A stretch of 64,000 bases of DNA. It comes from Lasiodiplodia sp. COLG20 (lineage: Eukaryota > Ascomycota > Dothideomycetes > Botryosphaeriales > Botryosphaeriaceae). Where the stretch lies: NCBI GenBank assembly GCA_009801085.1, contig VNWV01000005.1, forward strand, positions 682,001 through 746,000, in the 5' to 3' direction. The position numbers and the translations under genes are program-made. Shown here piece by piece: positions 57,803-64,000 of the stretch. The notes beneath the pieces are model-generated. The model was given only the letters and a program-made list of their open reading frames with translations, did no database searches and was not told where the DNA came from. Numbering within the stretch: the stretch's first letter is position 1; each line of letters begins with the position of its first letter.

Positions 57803-58920
57803 AATGCGAAAAGCTCGTGATATCTCAGCTTTCAACGGGCTGAATCGTCCGTTGGTAGGTAAGTGCTCCTAAATCTGCCCCCATAGGCAAACCTGCCTAG
57901 TTCTGTCTTCTGTACTTCCATAGTGTCTAGTTTCATATTCCAAGATAAGAGTCTACGCCTCAAGGGTACAATCGCGTCTGACTCTGCTATTACTGACGCG
58001 GTGTTTGTCGGCCTTCGGAGACTGGAAATAACAATGCAATCGCAGTCTCAACAACATATCAGAACGACTACGATGGCGTGTCCAATATTCCGTTAAATTT
58101 ACCTCTAGCGGCCCGACTGCTGAAGAGATTCGACCAACGCAGAAACGGGCAACTGAAGGCGCAGCATGTCGCAAATGAGCAGACTACTCGGAATGGAGTT
58201 TGGCTAGCAGCCCAAGATGAGAAGCATGCACTAGTCTCCGCCATCTTTTGACAAAGCATCGAAAGACGACATGACTTTTGAGACATGGAAAAGCCGGGAA
58301 GAGGTATTGAGAGAATGTATGGAATCGTTGGCTTTGAACCAGAGACAGGGCAGCGGCACTATTGTACACGAAGTCTGGTTGATAGTTTGAAAACGCCAAA
58401 TACTCGTTGCACCTTAGTGCGACAGGAGCTAGTTAAGACAAGGGAGATCAAAGCCCATTTGAGTGACGAATGATGAGGGATCTGTCGCCCGGTTTCCACG
58501 GTTAGTACACATCAATATACATTCTATTTGGCAAGCATTGTAGAGACGTGAAGCATTGTCAGATTTTTGTGGAAAAGGGTTTTGATTCAATTTTTCTCAT
58601 CCAAGCTGGGTGGGCTTCTGATTTTTCTTGGCTGTGGATGATGAGACCCTTTTTTTCTATTCTGATGAAGTACCTCGCGTTGAGGCTTGGGAAAAGTAGA
58701 GAAATGACTGGCTTCCTATGCAGGGTTCGCACTGAAAGAGATGGTCTGGAAAGCTTCCGGGTGCTCAGAAGCTGAAGAATGACCGCCGGGCAAAGCCAAA
58801 GGTGCTCAGAAACTTCCACCAAGTTTCCAAGAAACTGTCGCAAACGCCAAATGAAGGGAGATCGTGAGTAAAGCCGATTCTGACATAAGGAAAGAAAGGA
58901 AATGAGATCCAATTGACGGA
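57803..58920. other. intergenic, no gene seen
   Basis: AT-richer stretch between the unknown genes. Only short frames without recognisable content. Confidence 0.4.
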
Positions 58921-59250
58921 TCAATCTGAAGAAGAAGTGGTGATGCTGAGATCAGCATCCAAAGGTGCTTTCATATCCTGGTGAAAGCCGGACGGTATTG
59001 TACAATCTGAGAAGGGTCCAAGTGGAGTTAGCGAGACCTTGAGCTGCGTAATGCTCCTAGCCCGTATCGTTGCAATCTTGTCTCCGGAAAGTAGTTGTGG
59101 AAAGAGTTGGTCAGCTGGTACTTGGCCGGCACAATATTGTATTGCATTCGATCGTGCATCGAGAACAACGGCAACGGGGCGTTCGTTGCTGTGAATGAAG
59201 ATGTTAATCTGACTTTCAACCAATAATTTTTGGGTAGATTGACTCCACAT
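58921..59250 (-). CDS. possible small protein, 109 aa
   Basis: ATG-initiated frame of 109 residues just downstream of the larger unknown gene. It has balanced composition (LVESQINIFIHSNERPVAVV, LKVSLTPLGPFSDCTIPSGF) and no homology I can name. It could be a small gene, a 3' exon of the neighbour or a chance frame. Confidence 0.3.
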   Translation of the reverse strand: MWSQSTQKLLVESQINIFIHSNERPVAVVLDARSNAIQYCAGQVPADQLFPQLLSGDKIATIRARSITQLKVSLTPLGPFSDCTIPSGFHQDMKAPLDADLSITTSSSD

Positions 59251-59345
59251 GGTCTTGACGCGTGTGAGTGATAATTATCGATCCAAATTGGAACATGAGC
59301 GAAGAAGAAATGAAGATTAAAGAAAAGAAAGAAAAGAAACTGTAC

Positions 59346-60438
59346 CTAGAACCAAGGAGGAGCAGCTGGTGTGGTAAGAGAAGGTTTAGTCGAGATCGAA
59401 AAGTCTTCGCCAGTCGTAAAGTCGTAGGTAGCGTGGACTCCCAGTAAAACCATGAGTACGCTTGGAATATTGACTGCGCCGCCTCTTTCGTTTCACGAGG
59501 AGTATATACTGTACGTTCCCACTACCTGAGCTGAAGTTAAGCATATTGGTAGCGGAAAGAAGCAGACACACTTACACAGTTCCTGAAGGCTCCTGCGGAA
59601 GGTCATCTTCATCCCACACGTCGCACGGTCCAAGGTCGATAGCGTCGAGAATGTTCTGATTCAAGAGCGAATGCTTGTCCTCCTCAACCTCCGCATTGAT
59701 CTGATCCATGGGATAGAGAATATCCAGCTCGGATGGGATCTGCCAAATCTGATCGAATGGAGACGACGTGATCATGGGAAGATAGTTCCAAGGAACGCTG
59801 CCGTTGCTGGGTTCACGAGGTAAAGGGAAGTACCTTCCCACCTTGGTTCGGGCGCGGTCCTCGCCCTCCCACTTCTGCTCAGCGATGCTAGGCCAGGGAG
59901 CAAGTCTACGCCAGTCGGTCTTGTAGTCGGTACACCACAGAGTATGGAAGCAAAGGACTCCGCCATGGCCAACGGAGAGCTTCCGGCCACCGAAAGCCTT
60001 GCAGACCATGTTGTACTCGTCGCGAAGGCGCTTGAAGAGTTCCTTTTCCGCAATCCTGCGTTGCTCAAGCTTGATCGCCACCATCTTCATGTTAGCAGCG
60101 TGTTCGCACCATTTCTCCAGACTCTTCAGCGCATCAGCCAGATCACGATCATAGCCGCGAAAGTGACGCTCCACCGAGACTTTGGCAACGGTGTATAGGT
60201 CTTCTTGGAGTGCACGCGGCGACGACCAGGTCCAGCTCTGAGTGTGAGATCCGCCATGTCCAACCTCTGCTACTTCTTCATCGTAAGCCTCGTCATGATT
60301 GTAGTTGGACACGTGTTGGCTCGTGGAAGTCTCTCGGGAGCGCTCCTTGTTCGACGCTTCGTTGGCAGCGGCAGATACCGAGGACGGCATAAGCTGACCA
60401 AGCGGCATGGACTTGGTGGCTAAGTTTTGTTTCTCCAT
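59346..60438 (-). CDS. uncharacterised acidic protein, about 333 aa
   Basis: Not recognised. Exon 1 runs from the ATG at 60438 to 59576, with GTAAGT at the 5' splice site. Exon 1 encodes a Ser/Asn-rich start, a helical centre (LADALKSLEKWCEHAANMKM, LEQRRIAEKELFKRLRDEYN) and a Trp-rich part (HTLWCTDYKTDWRRLAPWPS), ending in an acidic segment. Exon 2 is ambiguous. A splice at 59484 gives VNIPSVLMVLLGVHATYDFT to the stop at 59346 (333 aa) and looks natural. A splice at 59530 has the better 3' signal (TTAACTTCAG) but leads to an Arg/Lys-rich reading ending at 59386 (335 aa). The former is preferred on composition only. Confidence 0.6.
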
Positions 60439-63400
60439 GGTACCGTTGGCTCTTTGGTCCGAGAAATTGGATGCGCAGATTGCAACGAGGCCAATGTACC
60501 AAGGGTCGTAGCTGGAAATGAGGTTCGAGAGCGCCTCAATGACTGGGCGGAGGGATGGTGATGGAACAGGAAGGTGAAGACCAGCCTCGAAGTGTTAGAG
60601 TTGAGAGTTAGCTTGGATAGCGGCTGCAATATTGTTGTTCGGGTGTGCTGTCTCTCGTGTCGCGGTGTGAGTCTCCTACGAGATGGCAGAGAGTGAGTAT
60701 TATCTGGCCACAACTACTACAACAATAGCAAGACAATAACAGCACATGACAATAGAAATCCCAACGGATGAACTTGAGCACATGGCAGGAACTAGGCACG
60801 TGCCGAACCCTGCATATGAGAAGCAAATCTCGTGGAAAGCTCAACACAAACTTTCCACGGACAAAACACCAACGGCACGCAAAGCTCACCTGATATAATC
60901 GCGAGTTATTTGGCTTGCTGGAAGTTGAGATTTGGGAAGAAGAAAACGGGCAGGCTTCTGCGGCGGAGTTGGTGATGGATGTTGAAGTGTTCTAGTATGA
61001 ACGTCCGGTATTTTTGAATTCAGGACAGTGTGGTTGTTGACTTGTTTCAGCAGCTGTACTATACTCCGAATGATGGCGCGTTGTTCAAGAAGAGCGTGAG
61101 CGTGATCGGATGCAGCGCGGCTGAAGTGGGAACGGTTGAGGTCAACCAGGCTTGTAGAAGAGGGTGATATGCGGGGTCAGCAAGAGTGTCGCGCTCAGGT
61201 GTCGCGGCTGGCTAGAGCAGACAGTAGCGTCAGATGCTATCGGCCAAGTGAGGGACGTTAGGGCCGGACGCTGATGAGGATGGGTGGTGCGTTGGCGGAC
61301 TCCGAGGGCGTGGCGTTCACCGAGTTGGGTCTGTCTCGTGTACCAAGTAAGGATATCGTAAGGCGGTGCTTTGACGGACGGACGAGGGCTTTATTGCAAT
61401 CTGGTCCAGCAATAGGGCGAAGCGAGGATGCTGAGCAGGGAGGGTTTAAGTCGACGGTGCAGACAGAAGAGCTGAATATTTGAAGAGAAGCAAGCAGCGG
61501 AGCAGGAGGCGCAGCAACAACGCGCCTTCCAACCGCAGCGGCAGGGACTAAAGGAAGGTGTTGAAGAAGCAGACGACCTGTTTGAAAGCCATGAGCATTG
61601 TGTGAAGCGGCGGTCTGCGGGTGACGACTTACGGGACAATGCGATTCAGCGGTGTTGGAACTTGTTTAGAGCTTGGAGTTCAGTAGATCTTCGAAGGCAT
61701 AAACTAAAAAATAAACCCGCCGTAGGAAAGCCATGGTGGAGCATCAATTCCCCGAGTATTTGCCGCGGAGGCTACACATCACGTGCCAGGGCCACTCGGA
61801 GGGTGATAACAGCCACGAAGAGCCATTCACTGATCATTCACAATCCCGGCCAACTGTGATTGAGGAAGGTCCTCGAGCAAACAGGCGAAAAAGAAAAGAA
61901 CAGATATGTCTTGGAAAGGCCGCACTGGACAAATTTGAAAGATAGAGAAGGCAAGAGAAGGCACTTCGTGTTACCATGCATGGAAGGTGCAAGAAATAGC
62001 AGCATGTCTGGATCAAGTATCAAGGAGAAAAGGCCTGGTTAACTACAGATATGATATACAGTAGGGATATGTATTGTAGTGTGGGGAATGCCCGCCGCGC
62101 AGCGGCAGCACCGGGTTGAACTTGAACGTTGCAGGGCTACTAAAAGTAGAGAAGCGAGCAGAGAGATGGAAATTACTAAGCGGAGCAGGCAAGGGACTGT
62201 GATTACTGTGTGGGACATGGAGATCATTTCAAGAAACTCTGGCGACAGCCGAAACGAGAAGCTAAGCCTGCACGTCGACTTTCAGATCCAGCTGGACGCG
62301 TCCGTGGATGAGCAGAAGATGACGAGGATGAAGGTAGACGCGCAACAATCACGCGATATTGCAACGCGTCACGATGCGGAGATTTAGAGAGGTACGAATA
62401 TCAACACGCACACAAGCGAGGTAGAGATACGAGCTCGTAGCAGAGGACTGTTTTGGTTACGAGAATGGTTGGTGTTGAGGAACGCGGAGGTTGGCGGAGG
62501 CGGTCAGGCCGCGTTTCAGGCCGAAGATCACTCCCGTCGCACAGGCGGCAATGGCCCACTCGCGGGAGCAAGCGACAGCCAATCAACCCAGCAAAACCCG
62601 CCTCTGCTGCCGCCGCGTCCATCCCGGTCGCGCTACAAGATTTGCAAAAAAAAAAAAAAGAGAGAAAAGAGTCGAGGATGCGGAGACCTGTTAGCGAGGC
62701 CGCAACACCAGGCCGCCTGGCTGCAGCTTCACGATGGCGACGGCAGCATGGAATCGCGTTGCATATGGAAGGCAGCATAAAATATAGAACGCCCGGATCC
62801 CCGCCTGGCGTTGAATGACGTCGGCACGCCCCGGCAAAATCAGGGTTTGCTGCATCAGCCACGCAGCTGCCACACTACTTAACACCTCGCGCAGCCCGCG
62901 CTGGGCAGAAGACGGGCGCCCGTACGTGACAGTCCTGCCGCGACGGGGCTGCCCCCGCCACCTGCGCGCGCGCAGCATCGCGACCCGCGGGGTCTTCCGG
63001 CTCCGTTCGAGCGTCGCCTGCTCGCCGCTGCAGGTGTCGCAGCTCGCGGCCAGCGAAGCTACGTTTCGCTGGCTTCGTGCTGCAGCGCACTGTCCACGTC
63101 CTCCTCCAGACTGACCGCCCCTCCAACAATCGGTTGGCTCTCCGCTCTCCACTCGACCTCCGAGGGCGGCTATTTTCGCCGCGCCACCACCAGAGCCGCA
63201 GAGACCAGAATAGAGGCCCGATGGCTTGCACGACGCTGAAACGGCTCGCCCAAGCGATCTGCTTGTTTTCTCCACCGGCAGCAAGCCACTGCCGCCAGGT
63301 CGCAGCCCGGGCCATGCCAGCCCCAGGTACGCCGACTCTCGTGCATGTCTCTTATTGTCTTGCTTCGCTCACTACGCGCTCTCCTTTCACGCTCCGCCTC

Positions 63401-63682
63401 TCACCTCTTTGTTGACCATTGGGTCATGTGTCCTTTCACTCTCCTATTGTCTTTCTAATAGAATAATCCTCGCGGCTGCTTTGTCCCTGCGTCGAGGTAT
63501 TGTCTTCGGGTCCTGCCCCGCCTCTTCCAGTTCTTTTCCTCGACATTTACGACTCCACCATTTGCTTTTACTTTTACGAACTCACGACTGCATTGACTGC
63601 ATTTTTGTGCCGCTGGCTGGCATCCCGACATTCCCTAATCCCATACCCTTAGGCGAGCCCTTTCACACCTTGCAACGCCATC
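60439..63682. other. 3.2 kb intergenic region, no supported gene
   Basis: Between the acidic unknown gene and PRM1. It contains an A13 run near 62646 and, from 63.3 kb, a pyrimidine-rich stretch that is probably the PRM1 promoter and leader. Several frames of 60-200 residues overlap on both strands, none convincing. Confidence 0.45.
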
Positions 63683-64000
63683 ATGTCTTCCGCAGCGAAC
63701 CAACGCTTCGCCTTTCCCGACGTACCTCCATCTCACTCCGCTGGCGATCATGAGATGCGGAACTACTACGCCCCCCAGGACGCACCGCGACCTGTCACAA
63801 ACCAAGCACCATACCTCACACCATACCTCGGCCTTCGAGCTAGGCTCTCGCAGGTCTGGATCAACCGCTGGACCATTCTCCTTCTCCTCGTTCTCGTACG
63901 CGTGCTCATCGCCACTGCCAACCTCAACGACAACTTGAGCTCCGCCCGCTCCGAAGCCCTTTCCGCATGTACCAGCGTCGAGTCTGTTGGCAGTGCCATG
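63683..64000 (+). CDS. PRM1: plasma membrane fusion protein PRM1 (5' part, runs off window)
   Basis: Multipass membrane protein that promotes plasma-membrane merger during mating and cell fusion. The first 106 codons are present from the ATG at 63683. A variable N-terminus is followed by the conserved block [20 protein letters not shown], then [20 protein letters not shown] (first membrane helix) and [20 protein letters not shown], which is the characteristic start of fungal Prm1. The rest, about 600 residues with further helices and extracellular loops, lies beyond the window. Confidence 0.9.
   Translation, partial: MSSAANQRFAFPDVPPSHSAGDHEMRNYYAPQDAPRPVTNQAPYLTPYLGLRARLSQVWINRWTILLLLVLVRVLIATANLNDNLSSARSEALSACTSVESVGSAM

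Noticed and set aside
62079..62387. 102-residue plus-strand frame
   Set aside because: Begins with GTG; the internal ATG version has no recognisable content.

Overview
The window is nuclear DNA from a filamentous ascomycete (Pezizomycotina). The signs are short 45-155 bp GT-AG introns with TNAC branch points, a class II hydrophobin, a fungal A-T-R adenylate-forming reductase, a Zn2Cys6/fungal_trans regulator, a KAR9/GAS2 protein and a PRM1 start. A class such as Dothideomycetes is only a guess. No rRNA, tRNA, CRISPR or intact transposon was recognised.

Layout. 0.4-9 kb: accessory metabolism, with an NRPS-like A-T-R reductase, a D-2-hydroxyacid dehydrogenase, a secreted BBE-type FAD oxidase and the stump of a medium-chain dehydrogenase. 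9.8-14 kb: a class II hydrophobin and a DUF6536-type membrane protein. 14.4-31 kb: mostly housekeeping genes: HIT zinc finger, LSM1, KAR9/GAS2 cytoskeletal linker, DUF2470 membrane protein, a tandem pair sharing a C-terminal motif, a polyQ protein, a cyclin and a SNF2-family ATPase. 31.6-41.9 kb: a compact catabolic block: Zn2Cys6 regulator, beta-hydroxyacid dehydrogenase, class II aldolase, aldo-keto reductase, broken SDR, intact SDR and SMP-30 lactonase. 42.1-48.6 kb: a JmjC protein next to a gene-empty AT-rich stretch. 48.6-64 kb: xanthine dehydrogenase, a three-KH-domain RNA-binding protein, unrecognised genes and the 5' part of PRM1, which runs off the window.

How genes work together. 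The 31.6-41.9 kb genes form a coherent set (lactone opening, hydroxyacid and carbonyl redox, retro-aldol cleavage, a pathway-type regulator) and most likely act as an inducible sugar or sugar-acid pathway; the substrate is not evident. The 0.4-8 kb genes could form a small biosynthetic cluster around the carboxylic-acid-reducing A-T-R enzyme. Exon boundaries were read by hand from splice signals and frame continuity. Every multi-exon model listed closes in frame unless stated.
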